Shown here: positions 7,712-15,795 of the stretch, piece by piece | Position numbering within the stretch: position 1 is the first letter of the stretch | Layout of the letters: the number at the start of each line of letters is the position of its first letter | Assembly (NCBI GenBank): GCA_037147055.1 | Contig: JBAWVW010000008.1 | Span: forward strand, 1-46,850 | Source: Casp-actino8 sp037147055 | GTDB taxonomy: Bacteria; Actinomycetota; Acidimicrobiia; Acidimicrobiales; Ilumatobacteraceae | Length of the DNA stretch: 46,850 nucleotides | Reading direction: 5' to 3' | Position numbers and translations under genes: made by a program | The notes under the pieces: generated by a model | The model's input: only the letters and a program-made list of their open reading frames with translations | Told to the model about the DNA's origin: nothing | Database searches by the model: none

Positions 7712-8311
7712 ATGACTTTTGAAACAAACGCTCCGATGAACCTTGATTCTGGCGATGGGGGCGGCCGATCAGATATTTTTACTCGACTTCTTAAAAGCCG
7801 TGTGATCATGCTCGGTACCGACGTCAATGACGAAATCGCCAACCAGATTTGTGCTCAGTTGCTGTATCTCGAAGGTGAAGATGCCAACGCAGATATTTGG
7901 CTCTACATCAATAGTCCTGGTGGCTCGGTCACTGCTGGTATGGCGATCTACGACACGATGCAATTCGTTAGTTGCGATGTGGCCACAGTGTGCATGGGAC
8001 TAGCAGCATCAATGGGCCAATTCTTGTTGACTGCTGGTGCAAAAGGTAAGCGTTACACACTGCCAAACGCGCGCATCATGATGCATCAACCGAGTACTGG
8101 CTTGCGTGGCCAGGCTTCGGATATCGCGATTCAAGTTGAGCAGAATCGTTTTATCAAGTTCCGCTTAGCTGAACTCATTGCTGAACACTCGGGTCGCACG
8201 ATTGAAGAAATCCAGACTGACAGCGAGCGCGATCATTGGTTCAGTGCCCAAGAAGCCAAGGACTACGGCATCGTGGATAAGGTCATCTTGAAGCGTGGCG
8301 AGATTCTCTAA
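7712..8311 (+). CDS. clpP: ATP-dependent Clp protease proteolytic subunit
   Basis: This 199-residue serine peptidase assembles into the tetradecameric Clp barrel and degrades proteins delivered by a Clp ATPase. The catalytic triad is intact: Ser100 in GLAASMGQFLL, His125 in MMHQPSTG and Asp174 in SERDHWFS. The oxyanion-hole segment INSPGGSVTAG is also present. Actinobacteria generally carry two adjacent clpP genes followed by clpX; here a single clpP stands alone between the PLP pair and a convergent lipoprotein gene, so it is likely one of dispersed paralogues. Confidence 0.96.
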   Translation: MTFETNAPMNLDSGDGGGRSDIFTRLLKSRVIMLGTDVNDEIANQICAQLLYLEGEDANADIWLYINSPGGSVTAGMAIYDTMQFVSCDVATVCMGLAASMGQFLLTAGAKGKRYTLPNARIMMHQPSTGLRGQASDIAIQVEQNRFIKFRLAELIAEHSGRTIEEIQTDSERDHWFSAQEAKDYGIVDKVILKRGEIL

Positions 8312-8328
8312 ATTTTATGTGCTGAAAA

Positions 8329-8772
8329 TTACGGGGCCACTGTCGTTGACGTCGTAATTTTTCCTTCAACGCCGATCACATCTGGCATCTCAAAGCCGCA
8401 GGTGGCCTTCACCCATGCAGCCACATTGCGCGCTGGGCGTTCGGCCTTGTAGGCATTGTCAGCAAGTTCTTGACGGCTTAACGGATCTTGCGGGTCAACC
8501 TCGGCTGCTTGATTCATTAATTCGGTGACAATGTGCCAGTCATCAGCAATCGCTAACGGTGTGATTCTGTCAAGTTTTTCGTAGCGCTTGACGAGATCTT
8601 TGATATCAGATGAAATCACCAGGGGGCCAGTGAGCCCTGGCAACTGCTGATTCAGTTGAGTACAAAAGTTTGCGCCACCACGTTCTGGATCGCTGCAGGC
8701 CTGGGTCGCACATATGACGAGAATGAGTCCGACAGATGAAATTCTTCGGAGGTTCTTTGCACGAGTAAACAT
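8329..8772 (-). CDS. Small secreted or lipoprotein-like protein of unknown function
   Basis: The 147-residue product starts with basic residues (RAKNLRR) and a hydrophobic stretch SVGLILVICATQAC, resembling a signal peptide ending at a lipobox-like cysteine; TQAC is a poor lipobox, so lipidation is uncertain. The mature part is helical and polar, with two further cysteines (FCTQL near 37 and ATCGFE near the end) that could form a disulfide outside the membrane. A Thr-rich tail closes the protein. No family is recognised. It is convergent with clpP (17 bases apart) and divergent from yifB. Confidence 0.55.
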   Translation of the reverse strand: MFTRAKNLRRISSVGLILVICATQACSDPERGGANFCTQLNQQLPGLTGPLVISSDIKDLVKRYEKLDRITPLAIADDWHIVTELMNQAAEVDPQDPLSRQELADNAYKAERPARNVAAWVKATCGFEMPDVIGVEGKITTSTTVAP

Positions 8773-8889
8773 CAGTTTTCATTCTCTCAGACGCGAAGTG
8801 CCTGTGGTTGTCACCGTCAATCAAATGTCTGCGCCCACATTGCTGTGATCCGCAGAATGTTGGGTCAATTTGATCCTTGGGGGAATCTC

Positions 8890-10464
8890 ATGTTGTCAGC
8901 AGTTCGTTCGGCAAGCGTGGTCGCCGCTACGGGAACCCCAGTCACCGTTGAAGCACATATTGGATTGGGATTGCCTGTGTTCACGATCTTGGGTCGACCC
9001 GACGATGTGTGTCGCGAATCAAGAGATCGTGTCCGAGCTGCGATTTTATCCAGTGGTTTTCATTGGCCGAGTCGCCGAATCACCATCAATTTGGCTCCAG
9101 CAACCCATAAAAAAGTTGGTAGTGCGCTTGATCTTGCGATTGCGATTGCCGTACTTGTGAGTGATGAACAGTTGCCTATGCAATGTGCACAAGGCGTCGC
9201 ATTTCTTGGTGAACTAGGCCTTGATGGGCGAGTGCGCGCGGTGGCCGGCGTGGCGCCGATGGTTTTAGCACTGCGTGATGACGCGCCGAGTGTGGATGAT
9301 TCTTTGATGCCCGAACACAGCCCGCTACAAAGCGTGATTGTTCCGACGAAGAATATTGCCGAGGCACGAATCGTTCAGCCTCCAGGGTTGCGCTCTGCAC
9401 AGACATTGCGTCAAGTGGCTGAGTGTTTGGTGGGGCTCATGCCATGGCCCGATGCTCCTGAAGTGCGCCTCGATGATGGCCATGTAGGGGATGCACTGAA
9501 TCTTTCTGATGTCCGCGGACAAGCCGCCGCTCGGCTCGGGCTTGAACTTTCAGCAAGTGGCGGACATCATCTGTTGCTGGTGGGTCCGCCTGGTTCTGGC
9601 AAAACAATGTTGGCTCAACGCTTGCCAGGAATTTTGCCGTTGCTTGATGAGCAAACGGCCTTGGAAGCAACCTTGATTCGGTCCGCATCTGGTGAGCCTC
9701 TGCCTCCCAGTGGACTCGTGACTCGGCCGCCGATACGCATGCCCCATCATGGGGCGAGTGCAGTCTCCATCGTCGGCGGAGGATCGTCTTCATTACGACC
9801 TGGGGAAGTCAGCATGGCCCACGGAGGTGTGTTGTTTTTGGATGAACTTGGAGAGTTTGCTCCTTCGGTTCTTGATGCTCTTCGCCAACCTCTCGAAGAA
9901 GGTGTCATCCGTGTCTCACGAGCACACACGCGTCTCACTCTGCCGGCACGCTTCACGCTCGTCGGGGCGACGAATCCATGTCCCTGCGGTGGCGGGGCCC
10001 CAGGCTCATGCGAATGCGATGATGTTGCATTGACTAAATATCGACGGCGTTTTAGCGGACCATTTTTGGATCGTTTTGATGTGCGGGTGTTGGTCCATCG
10101 TCCAGGAGTTGAAGAACTCTTAGGTGATGAAATGGGTGAGTCCACAGCTTGCGTGGCCGAACGGGTGATGAGATCACGAACCATTGCCCTTGAGCGTCAA
10201 GGCGTGTTGAATGCCCGTTTGTCAGGTGAACAACTGGATCACTTTGCTCCAGTTTCCGCCAAAGGGATGGAGTTACTCAGACAAGAATTGGAGCATGGAC
10301 GCCTAACTGGTCGAGGTTTGCATCGCGTCCGCCGAGTGGCGCGTACATTGGCAGATCGCCAAGGGAGCATTGACGTGGTGAGCGATGCCCATATCGCCGC
10401 AGCATTGGCCCTGCGCGCTCGGGTAGCCCCACGGCGTGGGGATGATCTGCGCAGTGTGGTGTAG
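8890..10464 (+). CDS. yifB: YifB/ComM-family Mg-chelatase-like AAA+ ATPase
   Basis: This 524-residue protein has an N-terminal Lon-protease-like domain (ChlI type, about 1-165), then the AAA+ core with Walker A GPPGSGKT (232-239) and Walker B LFLDELGEF, and a C-terminal Mg-chelatase domain. CPCGGGAPGSCEC is the conserved four-cysteine cluster. ComM, the characterised member, is a hexameric helicase promoting branch migration during natural transformation. The ATG at 8890 fits the family N-terminus (MLSAVRSAS) and follows a G-rich ribosome site; the frame is open upstream to 8845. dprA starts five bases later, so the pair is probably one operon for handling incoming DNA. Confidence 0.93.
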   Translation: MLSAVRSASVVAATGTPVTVEAHIGLGLPVFTILGRPDDVCRESRDRVRAAILSSGFHWPSRRITINLAPATHKKVGSALDLAIAIAVLVSDEQLPMQCAQGVAFLGELGLDGRVRAVAGVAPMVLALRDDAPSVDDSLMPEHSPLQSVIVPTKNIAEARIVQPPGLRSAQTLRQVAECLVGLMPWPDAPEVRLDDGHVGDALNLSDVRGQAAARLGLELSASGGHHLLLVGPPGSGKTMLAQRLPGILPLLDEQTALEATLIRSASGEPLPPSGLVTRPPIRMPHHGASAVSIVGGGSSSLRPGEVSMAHGGVLFLDELGEFAPSVLDALRQPLEEGVIRVSRAHTRLTLPARFTLVGATNPCPCGGGAPGSCECDDVALTKYRRRFSGPFLDRFDVRVLVHRPGVEELLGDEMGESTACVAERVMRSRTIALERQGVLNARLSGEQLDHFAPVSAKGMELLRQELEHGRLTGRGLHRVRRVARTLADRQGSIDVVSDAHIAAALALRARVAPRRGDDLRSVV

Positions 10465-10469
10465 GACCT

Positions 10470-11660
10470 ATGTCTTTTATCGATGAGAAAACAATGGCCG
10501 TGACGCGCTTGGCAATGTTGCCAGCCATGTCAGCCCAGAGATTACGAAAACTTTTATCAGCAGGTGAGCCGAATGAGATCCTTGCTTTGATCACCGCCTG
10601 GAACAATCCGCGCGAATTACCGATCGGTGGCATGTCATTTTCCCTGCAGGCTCTTTTGGTCACGCAATGTTCAAAAACAATTCGTCGACCCCTCGGCGAA
10701 TTGTGGTCGGAGGCACTGCGTGAAAATCATGAGATGGCCCATTCATTATCGACAATGGATGTACGAGTTTTAGGTGACGATGATTACCCATCGGTCCTTG
10801 CTGATGATCGCGCTGCCCCAGCGGCGATTTTTACACGCGGTGATATCGGAACTCTGAATGCGCGACGGGTTGGCATCGTGGGTACAAGAAATGCCACTGA
10901 ATATGGGCGGCAAAGTGCCGCCTATTTTGCTCGGGTGCTCTCACAACATGGAGTAGCAGTGATCTCGGGGTTGGCACGTGGCATTGATGCTGCTGCCCAT
11001 CGGGGAGTTCTAGGAGCGATGTACACCGATGCTCAGTGCACTGGGCCCGTGGCAGTGGTGGCGACTGGACTTGACGTTGTGTATCCCCGTGAGCATGCGG
11101 GCTTATGGAAAATAGTGGGTGAGCGGGGTTTGATTATTTCGGAAAGTCCACCTGGTACTGAGCCATTGCCTTATCGCTTTCCGTTACGCAATCGGATTAT
11201 CGCCGCCTTAAGTGAAGTTCTGTTGGTTGTTGAATCGCGTTTAGATGGTGGGTCGTTGATCACTGTTCGCGAAGCATTAGATCGTGGAGTCACGGTGATG
11301 GCGGTTCCCGGGGCAACCACGACCAAGGCTTCACAAGGAACCAACATGCTGATCCGTGACGGTGCCTTGATTGCGATTGAACCCGACGATGTTTTGATGG
11401 CTCTCGGTCTTGACACACGGCGACAAGTTCCTGCTTTTGATTCGCGGTTACTGCCCAACGAAGGCGATAGTGATGTCCTTCATTTGTTCGGCGCTGATCC
11501 ACTTACCCTTAATGATGTTTCGCACTCCGCTGAAAAAGATCTGGGCTTATCCTTTGGAGATGTGGCCTTGGCGTTAGGGCGACTGCAGGCTCTTGGTTGG
11601 CTGATGTGTACATCGGGTTGGTTTGAACGCATGCATTGCCCCAATGACTTGGGTCGATGA
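10470..11660 (+). CDS. dprA: DNA-processing protein DprA
   Basis: The 396-residue product binds incoming single-stranded DNA and loads RecA during natural transformation. A helical N-terminal region leads into the Rossmann-like core, where RRVGIVGTRNATEYGR, VISGLARGIDAAAHRG, VVATGLDVVYPREH and FPLRNRIIAALSEV are the family blocks. The last 80 residues form a probable winged-helix domain. It starts five bases after yifB. Neighbouring xerC has its own promoter-like box, so transcription may end here. Confidence 0.95.
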   Translation: MSFIDEKTMAVTRLAMLPAMSAQRLRKLLSAGEPNEILALITAWNNPRELPIGGMSFSLQALLVTQCSKTIRRPLGELWSEALRENHEMAHSLSTMDVRVLGDDDYPSVLADDRAAPAAIFTRGDIGTLNARRVGIVGTRNATEYGRQSAAYFARVLSQHGVAVISGLARGIDAAAHRGVLGAMYTDAQCTGPVAVVATGLDVVYPREHAGLWKIVGERGLIISESPPGTEPLPYRFPLRNRIIAALSEVLLVVESRLDGGSLITVREALDRGVTVMAVPGATTTKASQGTNMLIRDGALIAIEPDDVLMALGLDTRRQVPAFDSRLLPNEGDSDVLHLFGADPLTLNDVSHSAEKDLGLSFGDVALALGRLQALGWLMCTSGWFERMHCPNDLGR

Positions 11661-11720
11661 ATATCAGAATTATAAAAATGATGAACCACAAAATGTCCTG
11701 ATTGCGTTGGGTGCAGGCGG

Positions 11721-11726
11721 TATTCT
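11721..11726 (+). promoter_or_regulatory. Candidate -10 box for xerC
   Basis: TATTCT ends six bases before the GTG at 11733 in the 72-base gap after dprA. No Shine-Dalgarno is visible, so a leaderless transcript is likely. The -35 is unclear. Confidence 0.42.
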
Positions 11727-11732
11727 TCTGAC

Positions 11733-12629
11733 GTGAGCAAAGTTGTGTGTCCACCTGATAACTGGAACGTCGACGAGTTCATACTTTCTTTATCATCGGT
11801 ATCGCAGAACACCGTGAGTGCGTATCGCAGCGACCTCACAGACTTTGTTGCATGGTGTGAGCGGGGTTTGGCTGATGCACCGGGCACTGTGGATCGTCTC
11901 ATCTTGCGGCGCTATTTGGCTTATCTCGGCACGCGAAATTTTGCCAAACGGACGATTGCCCGCAAGGCTTCAGCACTACGCCGTTATTTTTCTTGGGCAC
12001 GACGCACAACGCTCATTGCAACTGATCCATCAGTTTCTCTGCGGGCACCTTCTGGAGAGGGTCATCTACCGCGTATTCTTGATGGCACAGAACTTCAGAC
12101 GCTGCTTGAGCCGACCGAGTTTGATGAGAACGAACCGCTGTGGCGTCGTACTCGTGATAATGCGTTGTTGGAAATCTTGTACGGCAGCGGCTTGCGCGTG
12201 GGAGAACTTTGTGGTCTTGATATTGACAGCGCAGACCTCAAACGTTCGTCGCTCACGGTGTGGGGTAAGGGAGCCAAGGAACGTCGCGTGCCGATGTCTT
12301 TAGCGGCAGTTGAAACTGTGCAGATGTGGCTCAAGATCCGCCGTGAAGTCGTGGGCGAGGCATCGGGGGCCGCATTGTTTTTAAACTCTCGCGGTAAACG
12401 ACTGGGAACCCGTGATGTTCGCCGAGTGCTCGATCACCGAGCAATCAATCCCACTCACCCCCATGCACTGCGACACACTTACGCCACTCACTTACTTGAC
12501 GGTGGCGCCGATTTACGCTCTGTTCAGGAACTTTTGGGACATAGCGATGTGGCTACAACGCAGCGATACACACACGTGAGCAAAGAGCGTCTACGGTCTG
12601 TGTATACAAGTACCCATCCCCGGGCCTAA
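11733..12629 (+). CDS. xerC: Tyrosine recombinase XerC/XerD type
   Basis: At 298 residues this matches Xer recombinases that resolve chromosome dimers at dif. The N-terminal SAM-like domain (about 10-100) binds DNA; the catalytic domain has Arg155 (GLRVGEL), Lys179 (GKGAKER), His244 and Arg247 (HALRH), His270 (LLGHSD) and nucleophile Tyr279 (QRYTHV), a complete set. The dprA-xerC-sigma-M23-rpsB order is a housekeeping arrangement in actinobacteria, so this is probably the chromosomal enzyme and not a phage integrase. No tRNA or attachment site adjoins it. GTG start. Confidence 0.9.
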   Translation: MSKVVCPPDNWNVDEFILSLSSVSQNTVSAYRSDLTDFVAWCERGLADAPGTVDRLILRRYLAYLGTRNFAKRTIARKASALRRYFSWARRTTLIATDPSVSLRAPSGEGHLPRILDGTELQTLLEPTEFDENEPLWRRTRDNALLEILYGSGLRVGELCGLDIDSADLKRSSLTVWGKGAKERRVPMSLAAVETVQMWLKIRREVVGEASGAALFLNSRGKRLGTRDVRRVLDHRAINPTHPHALRHTYATHLLDGGADLRSVQELLGHSDVATTQRYTHVSKERLRSVYTSTHPRA

Positions 12630-12637
12630 GAGGCCCG
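12621..12637 (+). terminator. GC-rich hairpin at the xerC stop codon
   Basis: CGGGCCT pairs with AGGCCCG around loop AAG; the left arm includes the first base of the xerC TAA. There is no T-run, so it is a weak terminator or a 3' stabilising hairpin. Confidence 0.4.
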
Positions 12638-12659
12638 ACAATGAAAACGTATAGCGCTG

Positions 12660-13436
12660 ATGACCGAACCCGAAGAAAAACCTTCTCGCACTACACCTGC
12701 CATTGAGCGCGCATGGGTTCGCTGGGTTGAACAACGTGATGAAGAGGCGCGCGATCAACTCATCGTCCACTACTCGCCGTTAGTCAAGTTCGTCGCTGGT
12801 CGTGTTGCTGCTGGATTGCCGGCAGGGGTCGACACTGGCGAACTGACAGGGACGGGCGTGTTTGGTCTGATGGATGCCGTTGATCGCTTTGATCCGAGCC
12901 TTGGATTTAAGTTTGAAACATTCGCCGTGCCGCGTATTAAAGGTGCCATCCTCGATGGGTTGCGGGCACTTGACTGGGTGCCGCGGTCAGTGCGTACCCA
13001 CTCTCGTCAGATTGAAACTGCGGTTGCCAAATTAAATAACGAATTCAAACGTGCTCCCACGGATGAAGAAATATGTACGGAGATTGGCATCAGCTTAGAA
13101 GAACTGCACAAATGGTTATCGACCATTTCGGTAGCCAACGTTGGTCCGCTTGATCATCTCGTCGGCGCTGGTGATGGTGAACAACGTCAGTTGCCCGCTT
13201 CGCCTGATCAGGGTCCTGATATCGCTATTGAAGAAAAAGAACTTCGCCAGACGATGCGCGCTGAAATACGTAACTTGCCAGAGCGAGAGCGCACCGTTGT
13301 CGCACTGTATTACGACGAAGGCATGACCTTGTCGGAAATCGGCTCAGTTTTGGGTGTCACCGAAAGTCGGGTGTCGCAGATTCACTCCAAGGCGATCATT
13401 ATGTTGCGTTCTCAACTGTCAGCCACCGGCGTCTGA
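12660..13436 (+). CDS. whiG: RNA polymerase sigma factor, FliA/WhiG type
   Basis: The 258-residue protein is a group 3 sigma-70 factor. Region 2 spans the HYSPLVKFVAGRV helix and the core-binding segment up to FKFETFAVPRIKGAILDGLR; region 3 includes PTDEEICTEIG; region 4 has the helix-turn-helix LSEIGSVLGVTESRVSQIHSKA. WhiG starts aerial-hypha sporulation in Streptomyces and FliA drives flagellar genes; its place beside the M23 gene and rpsB matches whiG in actinobacteria. No flagellar or anti-sigma gene is nearby, so its regulon is unknown. ATG start. Confidence 0.88.
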   Translation: MTEPEEKPSRTTPAIERAWVRWVEQRDEEARDQLIVHYSPLVKFVAGRVAAGLPAGVDTGELTGTGVFGLMDAVDRFDPSLGFKFETFAVPRIKGAILDGLRALDWVPRSVRTHSRQIETAVAKLNNEFKRAPTDEEICTEIGISLEELHKWLSTISVANVGPLDHLVGAGDGEQRQLPASPDQGPDIAIEEKELRQTMRAEIRNLPERERTVVALYYDEGMTLSEIGSVLGVTESRVSQIHSKAIIMLRSQLSATGV

Positions 13437-13475
13437 TAGATACCGCCGCGGTCACTGCCTCGCACACAGTGAGAG

Positions 13476-14015
13476 ATGCTGCCGATTGTCTTCAGTGTTT
13501 TGATGTCCTGCCTCGTGCCTCCAGTTTCTGGACCGATCACGAGTCCATTTGTTGAACCCGCCTGCATATTTTGTGCTGGGCATCGTGCAATCGAGTTTCG
13601 TACACAGAGCGGTCAAGTCGTCGTTTCCCCCGTGACGGGGAAGATCACTTTCGTCGGTTGGGTGGTCAACCAGACATATGTAACGTTGACTCCCGACACG
13701 GTCAATCGGGCATTCGGACATCTTCTGATCACCGTGGGAGGAGTGGGAGCAGCGGCAAATTTTCGTGCCGGGAGCCGGGTCAGGGCTGGTGGTGTCCTGG
13801 GAAATGCAGAATCGACGATCAGCCTCAGTGTGCGTCGCACGACGCCTGGTACGCCAGTCGTGTACTTGGACCCCGCACCGTATCTCGCACAATGGCGAAC
13901 TCGGGCGAGATTGGTCCCTAGCGACGGTTCGTCGGGCCGATTGACCCCGCAAATCCTCGCCTGTCGGGCATCTTTAGCGCCCGCGGGGTGGGGTTACGAG
14001 GGCTTTTCCCGCTAA
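13476..14015 (+). CDS. M23-like (lysostaphin-fold) secreted protein, probably inactive
   Basis: This 179-residue protein starts with a hydrophobic signal-like segment (LPIVFSVLMSCLV) and a compact peptidase M23 fold: SPVTGKITFVGWVVN and YVTLTP are typical barrel strands. The first zinc motif, normally H-x3-D, reads H-R-A-I-E, and the second (normally HxH) is reduced to a single His in AFGHLLITV, so peptidase activity is doubtful. A CxxC (CIFC) lies just before the first motif. Catalytically dead M23 domains often bind peptidoglycan or activate amidases. M23 genes precede rpsB in many actinobacteria. TAA of this gene overlaps the presumed rpsB -10. Confidence 0.68.
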   Translation: MLPIVFSVLMSCLVPPVSGPITSPFVEPACIFCAGHRAIEFRTQSGQVVVSPVTGKITFVGWVVNQTYVTLTPDTVNRAFGHLLITVGGVGAAANFRAGSRVRAGGVLGNAESTISLSVRRTTPGTPVVYLDPAPYLAQWRTRARLVPSDGSSGRLTPQILACRASLAPAGWGYEGFSR

Positions 14016-14018
14016 CCT
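14013..14018 (+). promoter_or_regulatory. Candidate -10 box for rpsB-tsf
   Basis: TAACCT overlaps the stop codon of the M23-like gene. Transcription starting about seven bases later would put the structured rpsB leader at the very 5' end of the mRNA. The -35 is not evident. Confidence 0.35.
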
Positions 14019-14038
14019 TCCTCAGCAACACACACCCT

Positions 14039-14112
14039 GCATGGTCCTCATCCTGCGGTCGTCACTTTCAGTGATGCGAGGTCCCATGCCCCTAACCGCA
14101 GAACCAGGAGGT
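14039..14112 (+). ncRNA. Candidate structured rpsB leader with a pseudoknot
   Basis: Hand pairing gives a stem GCATGG (14039-14044) with CCATGC (14084-14089), extended by CCTC (14046-14049)/GAGG (14078-14081), with an inner hairpin TCACT/AGTGA (14062-14074). CTGCGGT (14053-14059), inside the large loop, is perfectly complementary to ACCGCAG (14095-14101) outside the stem, forming an H-type pseudoknot that ends five bases before the AGGAGGT ribosome site (14106-14112). In E. coli, ribosomal protein S2 represses its own rpsB-tsf mRNA through the leader; a similar role here is inference. Confidence 0.5.
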
Positions 14113-14118
14113 AATGCC

Positions 14119-14997
14119 ATGGCCATCGTCACGATGCGTCAATTGTTGGAAGCCCGAGTTCACTTCGGCCACCAAACCCGTCGTTGGAACCCCAAGATGA
14201 ATCGCTTCATCTTTGGAGAGCGCAATGATATTTACATCATCGATCTTGAGCAGACTCTCGTGCGTATCGAGACTGCCTACGCTTTCGTTCGCGACTTGGT
14301 CGCCGATGGTGGTGCAATCCTTTTCATCGGCACTAAGCAGCAGGCGCAAGACCCAATCGCCGGCTTTGCTGAAAAGTGCGGCATGCCGTATATCAACGAG
14401 CGTTGGTTGGGCGGCATGTTGACAAACTTCGAAACGATCTACAAGCGCGTACAAAAGATGATTGAGCTTGAGCGCTTGCTGGAGACTGGCGAGTTTGCAC
14501 TTATGCCAAAGAAAGAAGCTCTTCTGAAGAGCCGTGAATTGGCCAAGTTGCAAAAGAACCTCAACGGAATTCGTCATATGACTAAGCGCCCACAGGCCGT
14601 CTTCATCATTGACACGAAGAAAGAACACATTGGTGTTACCGAAGCCAACAAACTCGGAATTCCTATCGTGGGAATTGTTGATACCAATGTTGACCCCGAT
14701 CTCATCACCTACCCAATCCCAGGTAACGATGATGCAATTCGCGCCAACGAACTGATGTCAAAAATGATCGCCGAAGCAGTGACTGAAGGTCGTTACATTG
14801 CCTCGAAGCGCAATCCTGGTCTTGTAGCCCCAGACCGTAGCGATGCCGAAAAGGCTGAATTCGCTGCGACTCAGGCGAGCGCTCGAACTCAGGCTGCCGC
14901 CGCTCAAGCTGAGCGTGAAGCCCGACTCTCTGCCACGAAGGCGCCAGTTGACGAAGTAACTGCAGAAGTAACCACAGACACCCCAGCGGAGGCCTGA
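14119..14997 (+). CDS. rpsB: 30S ribosomal protein S2
   Basis: The 292-residue protein binds late in 30S assembly and is needed for recruiting S1 in many bacteria. MRQLLEARVHFGHQTRRWNPKM opens the family; FIGTKQQAQ, ERWLGGMLTNF and VGIVDTNVDPD follow in order. The C-terminal 45 residues are an Ala/Glu/Thr-rich tail, common in actinobacterial S2. The start is set by AGGAGGT at 14106-14112, six bases before ATG 14119; the frame is open upstream to 14041 but that part is leader. tsf follows after three bases. Confidence 0.97.
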   Translation: MAIVTMRQLLEARVHFGHQTRRWNPKMNRFIFGERNDIYIIDLEQTLVRIETAYAFVRDLVADGGAILFIGTKQQAQDPIAGFAEKCGMPYINERWLGGMLTNFETIYKRVQKMIELERLLETGEFALMPKKEALLKSRELAKLQKNLNGIRHMTKRPQAVFIIDTKKEHIGVTEANKLGIPIVGIVDTNVDPDLITYPIPGNDDAIRANELMSKMIAEAVTEGRYIASKRNPGLVAPDRSDAEKAEFAATQASARTQAAAAQAEREARLSATKAPVDEVTAEVTTDTPAEA

Positions 14998-15000
14998 GCA

Positions 15001-15789
15001 ATGTCGTTTACAGCTAAAGATGTTCAAACTCTGCGTCAGGCAACTGCCGCCGGAATGATGGATTGCAAGAAGGCTCTCGAAGAAAACAATGGTGACATTG
15101 AGCAAGCGAAGCAATGGTTGCGTGAAAAAGGTTTAGCCGCCTCGGCAAAGCGTGATGATCGCGATAACAATCAAGGCGTCGTTGCTTTAGTGATTTCTCA
15201 CAATGTGGGTGCGATCGTCAAACTGAAATCGGAAACTGACTTTGTCGCCAGTAGCGATCAGTTCAAGGCCGAAGCTCAGACATTGGCTGAATTGGTTGCT
15301 GCCAAGGGGGAATCCGCAGTCGCTGAACGATCAGCCATCCTTGATGACCTGAAGATCACGCTCAAGGAAAAAATTGAGTTGGGTGAAGTCGTTCGTATCG
15401 ATGCCGCCGCTGGCAATATTGTGGAGAGTTATCAGCACATTCAGGGTGGACGTGGTGTCAACGCCGTTCTCGTTGAGGTACAGGGTGGATCGGTAGATCT
15501 AGCTCACGACATCGCTGTGCACATCGCTTTCGCTCGGCCAAAATACCTCAGTCGCGACGAAATTCCAGCCGATGTTTTAGAAAAAGAAAAAGCTACTCTA
15601 GAGGCCATCAGTCGCAACGAAGGTAAGCCCGACGCTGCTATCGCTAAAATTGTCGAAGGTCGCATTAATGGCTTCTTCAAAGATGTATGTCTCATCGAGC
15701 AGGCTTACGCCAAAGATGATAAGCAGTCGGTCACACAAGTTCTTGGAGCAGCAAAAATTGTTCGCTTCGCTCAGGTTGAGATCGGCTGA
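15001..15789 (+). CDS. tsf: Elongation factor Ts
   Basis: This 262-residue guanine-nucleotide exchange factor recycles EF-Tu-GDP. The N-terminal UBA-like domain (VQTLRQATAAGMMDCKKALEE) is followed by TDFVASSDQF, the core contact with EF-Tu that destabilises its Mg2+ and GDP. The IAFARPKYLSRDEIP segment and the C-terminal dimer region are both present. It begins three bases after rpsB and shares the same transcript. Confidence 0.97.
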   Translation: MSFTAKDVQTLRQATAAGMMDCKKALEENNGDIEQAKQWLREKGLAASAKRDDRDNNQGVVALVISHNVGAIVKLKSETDFVASSDQFKAEAQTLAELVAAKGESAVAERSAILDDLKITLKEKIELGEVVRIDAAAGNIVESYQHIQGGRGVNAVLVEVQGGSVDLAHDIAVHIAFARPKYLSRDEIPADVLEKEKATLEAISRNEGKPDAAIAKIVEGRINGFFKDVCLIEQAYAKDDKQSVTQVLGAAKIVRFAQVEIG

Positions 15790-15795
15790 TTGATC

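Noticed and set aside
8311..8340. Bidirectional terminator between clpP and the lipoprotein gene
   Set aside because: The 17-base gap is A/T-rich but has no stem of useful length.
11661..11732. Possible dif site next to xerC
   Set aside because: No 11-6-11 arrangement with the dyad arms typical of dif could be found; dif normally lies near the terminus, away from xerC.
11733..12629. Phage or island integrase
   Set aside because: Housekeeping neighbours, no adjacent tRNA or direct repeats, and locus order conserved for chromosomal Xer.
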